NCBI GenBank assembly: GCA_910587545.1
Contig: CAJUMI010000084.1
Span: 1-11,201, forward strand
Length of the DNA stretch: 11,201 bases
Direction: 5' to 3'
From: an uncultured Muribaculaceae bacterium
GTDB lineage: Bacteria > Bacteroidota > Bacteroidia > Bacteroidales > Muribaculaceae
Shown: positions 1 through 6,633 of the stretch, piece after piece
How the letters are laid out: the number at the start of each line of letters is the position of its first letter
How positions within the stretch are numbered: position 1 is the first letter of the stretch
The notes under the pieces: generated by a model
The model's input: only the letters and a program-made list of their open reading frames with translations
What the model was told of the DNA's origin: nothing
Database searches by the model: none
Translations under genes and position numbers: made by a program

Positions 1-107
1 GAAATTTCGACTGATGCTTGTTTTTTATTAACATTTGTTTTTAAACAGACTCTTACAAAATAAGATTTCTTGTCCATAATATTGTTTTAGTCAGTTAATT
101 AATGTGT

Positions 108-128
108 GACGCGGCCTATCCCCGCGTC
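108..128. repeat. Perfect 7-bp inverted repeat (stem-loop)
   Basis: GACGCGG (108-114) and CCGCGTC (122-128) are exact reverse complements around a 7-base spacer. The GC-rich stem stands out in an AT-rich surround. No run of T follows on either strand, so it is not a classical intrinsic terminator. It could be the terminator-like end of an upstream transcript, or a binding site for a dimeric regulator. The structure is seen; the role is unknown. Confidence 0.4.
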
Positions 129-261
129 TGTACTCTCAAAACCGAAAAATCGAAGGAAAAGTTGAAACAAAGATTTATAAACATAAATAACAATGGTTAA
201 TGTGTGGCATATTGCATGAAGTTTATTAGACATCGCATTCGGGAAGTTTGCCATGCCGTTA

Positions 262-292
262 TTGCAAAGCTCAAAAAAAAATTGTAGATTTG
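262..292 (+). promoter_or_regulatory. Bacteroidota-type promoter for galK operon
   Basis: TAGATTTG at 285-292 matches the Bacteroidota -7 consensus TAnnTTTG exactly. TTG at 262-264 sits 20 bases upstream, which fits the usual spacing to the -33 element. Transcription would start near position 300 and leave a leader of roughly 60 nt before the galK start at 364. The match is to the primary sigma factor of this phylum, so basal transcription is expected. Any galactose control would need a further element. Confidence 0.65.
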
Positions 293-318
293 TGGAGCCA
301 TAGTTGTTTGGCAAAACT

Positions 319-336
319 CAGAAATCGACAGAAATC
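319..336. repeat. Two 8-base direct repeats in the galK leader
   Basis: CAGAAATC occurs at 319-326 and again at 329-336, a period of 10 bases or about one helical turn. Both copies lie downstream of the predicted transcription start and before the galK start codon. This spacing would suit a regulator contacting one face of the helix or an RNA-binding protein, but two short copies may also be chance. Confidence 0.3.
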
Positions 337-363
337 ATTAACTAAAAATACTTCTCTACTATC

Positions 364-1500
364 ATGGAAATGGAAGATCATATCAGACGTGAGTTTTCAA
401 AACGTTTCGGTTCGGACGGATCGCTTTACGCGTCGGCCGGGCGTATCAATCTCATCGGCGAGCACACTGACTATAACGGCGGTTTTGTATTTCCGGGGGC
501 TATCGACAAATGTATAATGGCCGAGATCAGGCCCAGCGGCACTGACATGGTCAGGGTATTCTCGATAGATATCGACGAATATGTCGAGTTCGGTCTCAAT
601 GAGGCTGACGCCCCCGAGCAGCAATGGGCACGCTATATTTTCGGCGTGTGCCGCGAGATAATCAAGCGCGGCGGCAAGGTCGAGGGATTCGATGCGGTGT
701 TTGCAGGTAATGTTCCGCTTGGAGCGGGTCTGTCGTCGTCGGCAGCACTCGAGAGTGTGTTTGCATTTGCGCTTAACGATCTCTTCAATGATAATACGAT
801 CGACAAATTCGAGCTCGCGCGCATCGGACAGTCGACAGAGCATAATTATTGCGGTGTGAAGTGCGGCATCATGGACCAGTTTGCATCGGTGTTCGGCAAG
901 AAGGACCATCTGATGCGTCTCGACTGCCGTTCGATGGAGTTTGAGTATTTCCCGTTCGAGCCCAAGGGATACAAGCTGGTGCTTGTCGACTCTGTGGTTA
1001 AGCACGAACTCGTCGGCTCGCCTTACAACCGCCGCCGCGAATCGTGTGAGCGCGTGGCCGCGCGGCTCGGACTTCAGACTCTCCGCGACGCCACGATGGA
1101 CGATCTCGACGCTGTCAAGAGCGACATCACAGCCGAGGACTATATGCGCGCCCGCTTTGTCATAGGCGAGAAGCAGCGTGTGCTTGACGTCTGCGACGCG
1201 TTGGTCAAGGGCGATTATGAGACAGTCGGCGAGCGCATGTATGAGACCCACCGCGGCTTGTCGAAAGACTACGAGGTGAGCTGCGAGGAACTCGACTTCC
1301 TCAACGATGTCGCCCGCGAATGCGGCGTCACCGGTTCGCGCATCATGGGCGGCGGTTTCGGCGGATGTACCATCAACCTTGTCAAGGACGAGCTCTATGA
1401 CAGCTTCGTCGAGACCGCGAGCAAGAAGTTTGAGGAACGTTACGGCCATGCCCCCAAGATCTACGATGTGGTGATCTCTGACGGAGCGCATAAATGCTGA
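364..1500 (+). CDS. galK: Galactokinase
   Basis: Cytoplasmic GHMP-family kinase that phosphorylates alpha-D-galactose at O1 with ATP, the entry step of galactose use. The 378 residues match the family's usual length (about 380-390). All three signatures are visible: the galactokinase motif at residues 26-40 (GRINLIGEHTDYNGG, with catalytic Arg27), the phosphate-binding loop PLGAGLSSSAALE at 118-130, and GGGFGGC at 329-335. The likely catalytic base is Asp171 in GIMDQF. The start at 364 follows the promoter at 262-292; Met3 (370) is an alternative. The gene overlaps the next one by 7 bases, which indicates translational coupling with the epimerase. A specificity shift to another hexose such as GalNAc cannot be excluded from motifs alone, but GalK is much the best reading. 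Confidence 0.95.
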   Translation: MEMEDHIRREFSKRFGSDGSLYASAGRINLIGEHTDYNGGFVFPGAIDKCIMAEIRPSGTDMVRVFSIDIDEYVEFGLNEADAPEQQWARYIFGVCREIIKRGGKVEGFDAVFAGNVPLGAGLSSSAALESVFAFALNDLFNDNTIDKFELARIGQSTEHNYCGVKCGIMDQFASVFGKKDHLMRLDCRSMEFEYFPFEPKGYKLVLVDSVVKHELVGSPYNRRRESCERVAARLGLQTLRDATMDDLDAVKSDITAEDYMRARFVIGEKQRVLDVCDALVKGDYETVGERMYETHRGLSKDYEVSCEELDFLNDVARECGVTGSRIMGGGFGGCTINLVKDELYDSFVETASKKFEERYGHAPKIYDVVISDGAHKC

Positions 1501-2573
1501 TGGCGATGAGCAATCGTAAGACACTTATAGAGCGTATCGATTCGCGGGCCGGGCAGATCGCCCTTATAACGATGACCAACCGCAAAGGGGCGTCGGTGAC
1601 GCTGTCGAACGTCGGAGCCGGCGTAGTCAGCATAATTGTTCCCGACCGTGAGGGCCGGCTTGCCGACGTGGTTGTCGGCTATGACAATGCGGCGGATTAT
1701 ATCGCCGACGGTCCTTGTTCGGGCAAAGTGCCCGGCCGCTATGCCAACCGTATAGCCAAGGGGCATTTCAACCTCGACGGTGTCGGCTACAGTCTTGCTG
1801 TCAACAACGGGCCCAACGCTCTGCACGGCGGCCCGACAGGTTTTCAGAACAGACTGTGGGATGTGAGCCTCACGGGCGACGATGCCGTGAGATTTACGCG
1901 ACTGAGTCACGACGGCGAGGAGGGTTATCCCGGCAATATGGCTGTGGTCGCCATGTACCGTTGGACCGACGACAACCGTCTCGAACTCACCCTTGAGGCT
2001 CAGACCGACGAGCCGACCGTGGTCAATCTCACCAATCATACCTACTTCAATCTGTCGGGTCACGACTCAGGCCCGGTGCTCGACCATGAGCTGAGACTTT
2101 ATGCTTCGAATTATCTGCCGACTGACGAGACATTGATTCCAAGCGGAGAGCTGAGTCCTGTCGAAGGCACGCCGATGGACTTCACAAAGCCCCATAGCAT
2201 AGGCCGAGACATCAAAAACGATTTTCCGGCGTTGAAATACGGCAAGGGCTATGACAACTGCTGGGCAGTCGACCGATACGAGGCCGGCCGGATCAGGCCT
2301 GTCGCCGAGCTTTTCGACCCTGCGTCGGGCCGTCAGCTTGTCGTGGAGACAGATCAGCCGGGAGTGCAGGTCTATACCGGCAACTGGCTGGCAGGAAGTC
2401 CTAAGGGCAAGGGCGGCTATGAGTATAAGGACTATGACGCAGTGGCGATCGAATGCCAGGATTTCCCCGACGCGCCCAATCATCCCGAGTTCCCCTCGAC
2501 CCGCCTCAATCCGTCGGAAATCTACCGGCGTCATATCATATTCAGTTTTAAAACCAGAGCAAAAGCAAAATAA
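1494..2573 (+). CDS. galM: Aldose 1-epimerase (mutarotase)
   Basis: Interconverts the alpha and beta anomers of galactose or glucose, supplying the alpha form that galactokinase needs. The 359-residue protein shows the family landmarks in order: GRYANRI at 81-87 (substrate-binding Arg and Asn), NALHGG at 108-113, NLTNHTYFNL at 178-187 with catalytic His182, GYDNCW at 252-257 with Asp254 contacting the sugar, and AIECQ at 318-322 with catalytic base Glu320. I see no signal peptide, so a cytoplasmic location is expected, although some Bacteroidota mutarotases are exported. Met1 (1494), Met3 (1500) and Met5 (1506) are all possible starts; the first overlaps the galK stop by 7 bases. It overlaps the following gene by one base. 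Family membership is certain; the preferred hexose follows only from context. Confidence 0.92.
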   Translation: MLMAMSNRKTLIERIDSRAGQIALITMTNRKGASVTLSNVGAGVVSIIVPDREGRLADVVVGYDNAADYIADGPCSGKVPGRYANRIAKGHFNLDGVGYSLAVNNGPNALHGGPTGFQNRLWDVSLTGDDAVRFTRLSHDGEEGYPGNMAVVAMYRWTDDNRLELTLEAQTDEPTVVNLTNHTYFNLSGHDSGPVLDHELRLYASNYLPTDETLIPSGELSPVEGTPMDFTKPHSIGRDIKNDFPALKYGKGYDNCWAVDRYEAGRIRPVAELFDPASGRQLVVETDQPGVQVYTGNWLAGSPKGKGGYEYKDYDAVAIECQDFPDAPNHPEFPSTRLNPSEIYRRHIIFSFKTRAKAK

Positions 2574-3472
2574 TGAAACCTACACTTTTGGTACTTGCCG
2601 CAGGAATGGGGAGCCGCTACGGCGGATTGAAACAGCTTGACGGACTGGGTCCCCACGGCGAGACAATCATGGACTACTCGATCTACGACGCTCTCCGCGC
2701 CGGCTTCGGCAAGGTTGTGTTTGTGATCCGTAAGGATATAGAGAAGGAGTTCCGCGAGAAAATATTGTCGAAATATGAAGGCCATATAGCGGTCGAGACG
2801 GTGTTTCAGGCTATTGATAATCTGCCGGCGGGCTTTATATGCCCGGCCGACAGGACGAAGCCGTGGGGCACGAACCACGCCGTGATGATGGCCGCCGATG
2901 TGATCAAGGAGCCTTTTGCGGTGATAAACGCCGATGATTTTTACGGTCGCGACGCTTTCGAGGTCGTGGCTCGCGAGTTGTCGGAGATCCGCCCCGGCAA
3001 GTATTCGCTTGTCGGCTTCAGGGTAGGCAATACGATGAGCCCCAACGGATCGGTGGCACGCGGGATCTGCGCTACCGATGCCTCCGGCATGCTCACCGAT
3101 GTCGCTGAGCGCAAAGATGTCAGATATGACGAGTCCGGCAACATTGTCTGTACTGGCGATGCCGGCGAGCTGCAGGTGCTTGAACCCGCGACACCGGTGT
3201 CGATGAACCTTTGGGGGTTGATGCCCGATTATTTCGATCTGGCGAAACGCGAATTTGATAAATTCTTGAAAATCAATATTTATGCGCCTAAGGCCGAGAT
3301 GACGATACCTGACTGCATGGACGGCCTGATCAAGTCGGGCGAGGCTTCGGTCAAGGTGCTTGACACTACTTCGCGCTGGTTTGGCGTCACATACGCCGGC
3401 GACCGACCCGGTGTTGTCGAGAAATTTGCCGAACTCCACCGCCAAGGAGTCTATCCCGAGAAGATGTTCTGA
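2573..3472 (+). CDS. Sugar-1-phosphate nucleotidyltransferase, third gene of galactose operon
   Basis: A 299-residue protein with the GT-A-like nucleotidyltransferase fold. Residues 5-20 carry the nucleotide-binding motif, with G11-M-G-S-R15 and Lys20 in GGLKQL. WGTNHAV at 98-104 and the metal-binding NADD at 119-122 are also typical. VSMNLWGL (209-216) and TTSRWFGVTYAGDRPG (265-280) are conserved-looking C-terminal blocks. Such enzymes join a sugar-1-phosphate to an NTP, releasing pyrophosphate. Its start codon overlaps the galM stop by one base (taATG), so it is translated with galK and galM. The direct inference is that it makes UDP-galactose (or UDP-glucose) from GalK's product and so replaces GalT, which is absent here. 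Nucleotide and sugar specificity cannot be read from the sequence. There is no left-handed beta-helix acyltransferase domain, so it is not GlmU-like. Confidence 0.85.
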   Translation: MKPTLLVLAAGMGSRYGGLKQLDGLGPHGETIMDYSIYDALRAGFGKVVFVIRKDIEKEFREKILSKYEGHIAVETVFQAIDNLPAGFICPADRTKPWGTNHAVMMAADVIKEPFAVINADDFYGRDAFEVVARELSEIRPGKYSLVGFRVGNTMSPNGSVARGICATDASGMLTDVAERKDVRYDESGNIVCTGDAGELQVLEPATPVSMNLWGLMPDYFDLAKREFDKFLKINIYAPKAEMTIPDCMDGLIKSGEASVKVLDTTSRWFGVTYAGDRPGVVEKFAELHRQGVYPEKMF

Positions 3473-3502
3473 CATTGTCCGGGTTCAGTGCGGTTCAAAT
3501 AA

Positions 3503-3554
3503 GTGCGTTCCTGATTTCGGTTGACTCGTCTGAATCAAGAATGTAGGGACGCAC
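3503..3554. terminator. Possible stem-loop between convergent genes
   Basis: GTGCGTTCCT (3503-3512) can pair with AGGGACGCAC (3545-3554) over 10 bp with one G-U wobble. The 32-base interior can form a weaker inner stem (GATT 3513-3516 with AATC 3533-3536). It lies between the 3' ends of the nucleotidyltransferase gene (+) and gluQ (-), where a shared terminator is expected. Neither side has a proper T tract, so intrinsic termination is uncertain; it may instead protect RNA 3' ends or mean nothing. Confidence 0.35.
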
Positions 3555-3599
3555 GGCTCGTGAGATGAAAAACTGAAGCCTTCGCCGGGTTGTCGGTTA

Positions 3600-4550
3600 C
3601 TATACAATCAGCGACTGTTGGCGGGGGAGCTTTTGGGGATCAAACAGCGAGATGAGAGATTTTGCCGAGCATGGCGCGCCGTCATCAGTGATGCGGGCCA
3701 TGCCCGCTAATTTTCCGATAATTTCTTCGGCCGTGAATTTACGGCGCAACTCTTCCATGCTCATCGCTTGGTCGCGTTTCGAAAGGCGCAGACCCTGGTC
3801 GTTGCATATAAGTGGAAGATGGAGGTAGGCGGGCGCTTTGTGGCCTAACAGCCGGTAGATATATAATTGTTGGCTTGCCGATAGCAGCAGGTCGCATCCT
3901 CTGACAACTTCGGTTACGCCCATCAGTGCGTCGTCGACGACCACTGCGAGCTGGTAGGCCCAGGCCCCGTCGGCTCGTCGCAGCACGAAATCACCGCAAT
4001 GTCGGCTGAGATTGACGCTCTGCGGCCCGAACACCCCGTCGGTGAATTTGATGGTCTCTTCGGGAACATAGATTCTGACCGTGCGGTTTGTCGTGTCATA
4101 GCGGGGATATGGCGGACTGACGGCCGGACGGCAAGTGCCGCGGTAGATGATGCGGCCGTCGGCTTCATGCGGAGCCTGTGTCGCCAGGATGTCGGCGCGG
4201 GTGCATCTGCAGGGGTAGGTGATGCCAAGTGCATTAAGCCGGTCGAGCGCTTCGGCGTAGATGTCGCCGCGCAGGCTCTGGAGATAAGGCCCGTGTGACC
4301 CGCGGTTGTCGAGTCCGCCTTCGTCCCAGTCCAGCCCAAGCCAGTCGAGGTCGTCTTCGATCTGACGGGCGTATTCGTATTTCGATCGTTGCGGATCAAG
4401 GTCCTCGATGCGCAGGATCCATCTGCCTCCGGCGCTGCGTGCGGATAGCCACGAGATCAAAGCCGTGAATATATTGCCGAGATGCATGCGTCCGCTCGGA
4501 GAGGGGGCGAAACGTCCTATTGGATTGGCAGATACATTTTGGGCGTACAT
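3600..4550 (-). CDS. gluQ: Glutamyl-Q tRNA(Asp) synthetase
   Basis: A truncated glutamyl-tRNA synthetase paralogue that transfers glutamate onto the queuosine at the wobble position of tRNA(Asp). Numbering from Met at 4550 gives 316 residues, slightly over the usual 290-310. Class I motifs are present: RFAPSPSGRMHLGN at 13-26 (HIGH equivalent HLGN), RIEDLDPQR at 47-55, and LSKR at 256-259 (KMSKS equivalent). The zinc site typical of GluQ-RS is intact, with Cys114, Cys116, Tyr136 and Cys140. The anticodon-binding domain of true GltX is missing, as expected. An upstream Met at 4595 is in frame, but the extra 15 residues do not resemble the family and would overlap the promoter region, so I chose 4550. 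It is transcribed divergently from the surface operon and converges on the galactose operon. It implies that the organism has queuosine-modified tRNA. Confidence 0.92.
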   Translation of the reverse strand: MYAQNVSANPIGRFAPSPSGRMHLGNIFTALISWLSARSAGGRWILRIEDLDPQRSKYEYARQIEDDLDWLGLDWDEGGLDNRGSHGPYLQSLRGDIYAEALDRLNALGITYPCRCTRADILATQAPHEADGRIIYRGTCRPAVSPPYPRYDTTNRTVRIYVPEETIKFTDGVFGPQSVNLSRHCGDFVLRRADGAWAYQLAVVVDDALMGVTEVVRGCDLLLSASQQLYIYRLLGHKAPAYLHLPLICNDQGLRLSKRDQAMSMEELRRKFTAEEIIGKLAGMARITDDGAPCSAKSLISLFDPQKLPRQQSLIV

Positions 4551-4582
4551 GATCGGATGATTATAATAGGTTATATTGTGTG

Positions 4583-4590
4583 CAAAATTA
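4583..4590 (-). promoter_or_regulatory. -7 promoter element for gluQ
   Basis: Read on the - strand, 4590 to 4583 is TAATTTTG, an exact match to TAnnTTTG. It lies 33 bases before the chosen gluQ start and predicts a short leader. No good TTG sits at the expected -33 distance, so the promoter may be weak or need an activator. It is separated by only 12 bases from the opposing -7 element at 4603-4610. Confidence 0.45.
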
Positions 4591-4602
4591 ATCAATTATT
4601 CG

Positions 4603-4610
4603 TATTTTTG
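4603..4610 (+). promoter_or_regulatory. -7 promoter element for the wzi-like operon
   Basis: TATTTTTG matches the Bacteroidota -7 consensus TAnnTTTG exactly and lies 19 bases before the start at 4630, giving a leader of about 14 nt. The upstream -33 element is imperfect: TTG at 4576-4578 is 24 bases away, slightly long, while TGTGC at 4579-4583 has better spacing but a poorer sequence. It would drive the six-gene operon from 4630 to 10845. Confidence 0.5.
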
Positions 4611-4629
4611 TGGTTTAATTATCGTAATC

Positions 4630-6168
4630 ATGAAACGGTTGGCAATAATATCAGTTTTGTCGGCAGCAGCTTTCTTGTTGTCTGCTGTCGCGGCGGCTGC
4701 GCGTACTGACAGCCTGACCTACTCGGCCACATTGCAGGCCAACGCCTCGACCGGAGAATTTGCCCCATATATGATAGGATCGTGGAATGCCGACCGAACG
4801 ACGATGAAAAACGCGCTTACGGCCGACTTCGCCATCGAAAAGCCGATGTCGTCCGGCGGCCGCTTCGACTGGGGCTTCGGGGCTGAACTGCTTACGGGCT
4901 GTCAGCACCCTGTCACCTACGACCGCTACGATGCCGACGATATCGATTGGACCGGATCGGTGATGAGGCCGTCGCCGGTGTCGCTCCGGACTCTTTACGC
5001 CGAGGCTCACTACCGCAGTCTGTTCATGCTTGTGGGCATGAAAGGCTTCGAGTCGAAGATCGTCGACAGCCGCCTGTCGTCGGGCGATCTTATCCGCAGC
5101 AACAACGCGCGCCCGATACCTGGCGTGACGGTCGGGCTTGTGGATTTTCAGGATATTCCGTTCACCAACGGCTGGCTACAGATCGACGGTAGGATAATGT
5201 ATGGCAAATTCACTGACAACTCCTTCCGCCGCAAGCAGTTCAATTATTATAATGATCTGATCGCCACCGATATCTACTACACCTACAAATACTGCTATTT
5301 CCGCACCAGACCGACCGAGCGTTTCTCGGCTATATTCGGTATGCAGGCGGCGGGGCAGTTCGGCGGATCGACAGAAGCTTATTTCCGGGGACAGAGCGTC
5401 AGAACCGAAAACCGTGGTTTCCAGCTGAAAGATGTGGCTAAGATGTTATTTCCGACTCTTGACAACGGCAATGGCTATTACGAGGGAAATTCGCTGGGGG
5501 CATGGTCGCTGCGCGCGAGATATCGTTTCGGCAACGACGATGAGCTCGCAGTCTGCTGGGAAAAACCGTTTGAGGACGGATCGGGCATAGGCTGTCGCAA
5601 CGGCATGGACGCTTTATACGGTGTGCAATATACCTTCGCCCGCAATTCGTGGCTGAAAAGCGTTGTCGCCGAATATCTCGACTTCCGCAATCAGAGCGGG
5701 CCGCTCCACTACGCGCCCGGTGACCATGTCGATCCGTCGATTACGAGCGAGGCGACAGGCGGCGACAATTACTATAACAACGATACTTACGGCCCGTATG
5801 TCAACTATGGCATGTCGATCGGTTCGCCGATGCCGGTAGCGCCGGTTTATAACCTCAACGGCTACCCGCAATATATCTACAACCGCATGCGGGGGTTCCA
5901 TTTTGCCGCGATCGGAGATGTCACGCCCGAAATAGGCTATAAGGTGGCCGCAAGCTGGCAGAAAGGCTATGCGATGGGGCGTATACCACTTCCTCACGCC
6001 AAGACCGATTTTTCGGCTCTCGCCGAAATCGGCTGGAATGCCGGCGGGTTGCTTGAAGGGCTGTCGGTCGATCTGAGGATAGCCTTTGACACGGGCGAAC
6101 TCCGCGGCGACAACTTCGGCACCGCCCTCGCCGTCAGGTATACAGGATCTTTAAGCTCAAACAAATGA
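4630..6168 (+). CDS. Outer-membrane beta-barrel, capsule assembly Wzi family (Bacteroidota type)
   Basis: Predicted 512-residue outer-membrane protein. Residues 1-24 form a signal peptide (MKRLA, hydrophobic core, then AVAAAA) with cleavage near Ala24. The mature part is rich in aromatic, Gly and alternating polar segments as in beta-barrels. Several blocks recall the Bacteroidota Wzi-like family: STGEFAPY (40-47), an RTLYAEAHYRSL stretch (120-131), the LSSGDLIRSNNARPIPG block (149-165) and IPFTNGWLQIDG (176-187). A later DNYYNNDTYG segment near residue 379 also fits. Wzi in enterobacteria binds capsular polysaccharide at the cell surface; the Bacteroidota relatives are larger and mostly uncharacterised. 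I start at 4630 because the upstream in-frame extension would put about 18 residues before the signal peptide and overlap the promoter. It heads an operon with nonulosonate genes, which supports a role in surface glycan display. Family recall is from memory, without alignment. Confidence 0.75.
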   Translation: MKRLAIISVLSAAAFLLSAVAAAARTDSLTYSATLQANASTGEFAPYMIGSWNADRTTMKNALTADFAIEKPMSSGGRFDWGFGAELLTGCQHPVTYDRYDADDIDWTGSVMRPSPVSLRTLYAEAHYRSLFMLVGMKGFESKIVDSRLSSGDLIRSNNARPIPGVTVGLVDFQDIPFTNGWLQIDGRIMYGKFTDNSFRRKQFNYYNDLIATDIYYTYKYCYFRTRPTERFSAIFGMQAAGQFGGSTEAYFRGQSVRTENRGFQLKDVAKMLFPTLDNGNGYYEGNSLGAWSLRARYRFGNDDELAVCWEKPFEDGSGIGCRNGMDALYGVQYTFARNSWLKSVVAEYLDFRNQSGPLHYAPGDHVDPSITSEATGGDNYYNNDTYGPYVNYGMSIGSPMPVAPVYNLNGYPQYIYNRMRGFHFAAIGDVTPEIGYKVAASWQKGYAMGRIPLPHAKTDFSALAEIGWNAGGLLEGLSVDLRIAFDTGELRGDNFGTALAVRYTGSLSSNK

Positions 6169-6626
6169 CTGAAATGCGACAGCGTCTGACAATAATTCTC
6201 CTTGCGGTGATGGTGTTCTGCTCCTGCAAGGTCAATAACGGTGATATCGGTGACTTTTTCGGCTCGTGGCTGATGTACTCCATGACTGTCGACGGCGATA
6301 TACCCGAGGATTTCAATCCCGAGCAGACCTACTGGGAGTTTCAGAACAATCTGATATGTATTTCCTGTGTCGAATTCATGTATGACAAGGAGAGCCGATG
6401 GGGGACATGGAGCGAGGATGATAATGAGTTGCGGCTCAATTACACCCACTGCTCGCAGGGTCTTAATCCGGGCACGGGCCAATACCGCGCGCCCGATTGG
6501 CTCGGTTTTCCGCCCAACCGGGTTCTGTCGCTGAGTTTCGTGGCACGCTCGTCCAACCGTATGTCGCTGACATGGACAGACGACAACGGCCGGATATATG
6601 TTTACTCACTCCGCAAAATATGGTAA
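6165..6626 (+). CDS. Small lipoprotein, lipocalin-like
   Basis: A 153-residue protein with a lipoprotein signal: a hydrophobic stretch (residues 8-18) ending in VFCSC, with Cys21 as the probable lipidated residue. Ser at -1 is tolerated in this phylum. The residues just after Cys21 (KVNNGD) lack the acidic run associated with export to the cell surface, so a periplasm-facing anchor is likelier. The mature part begins GSWLMYSM (33-40) and alternates aromatic and polar residues, as in small lipocalin-like beta-barrels. Cys65, Cys68 and Cys96 could form disulfides or bind metal. Its start overlaps the end of the Wzi-like gene by 4 bases (ATGA), a strong sign of translational coupling, so it is probably a partner of that barrel. 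Met4 (6174) is an alternative start. No function is established. Confidence 0.7.
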   Translation: MTEMRQRLTIILLAVMVFCSCKVNNGDIGDFFGSWLMYSMTVDGDIPEDFNPEQTYWEFQNNLICISCVEFMYDKESRWGTWSEDDNELRLNYTHCSQGLNPGTGQYRAPDWLGFPPNRVLSLSFVARSSNRMSLTWTDDNGRIYVYSLRKIW

Positions 6627-6633
6627 CAGCACT

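Larger units (their letters stand above)
1..363. other. AT-rich non-coding leader upstream of galK
   Basis: No convincing gene lies in these 363 bases; all frames close quickly or give only short runs with no protein-like character. The stretch is clearly richer in A and T than the genes that follow. It holds a Bacteroidota-type promoter at 262-292, a perfect 7-bp inverted repeat at 108-128, a 10-base direct repeat (TTAATGTGTG at 99-108 and 197-206) and a pair of 8-base repeats at 319-336. Whether the left part belongs to an upstream gene's 3' region cannot be told from this window. Confidence 0.6.

Noticed and set aside
1..34. Possible leftward gene start (ATG on the - strand at 34)
   Set aside because: Only about eleven codons are visible, with no matching -7 element upstream on that strand.
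397..1524. Long open frame antisense to galK (375 codons)
   Set aside because: It mirrors galK, which has all kinase motifs. The antisense product has no recognisable motif and is the kind of shadow frame expected opposite a GC-rich gene.
2531..3475. Long open frame antisense to the nucleotidyltransferase gene (314 codons)
   Set aside because: The + strand gene has clear nucleotidyltransferase motifs and is tightly coupled to galM. The antisense product is His/Arg-rich without domain signatures.
3560..3599. Intrinsic terminator for gluQ around the T-run on the - strand (3566-3570)
   Set aside because: The adjacent self-complementary GAAGCCTTC would need a one-base loop, so no plausible hairpin precedes the T-run.
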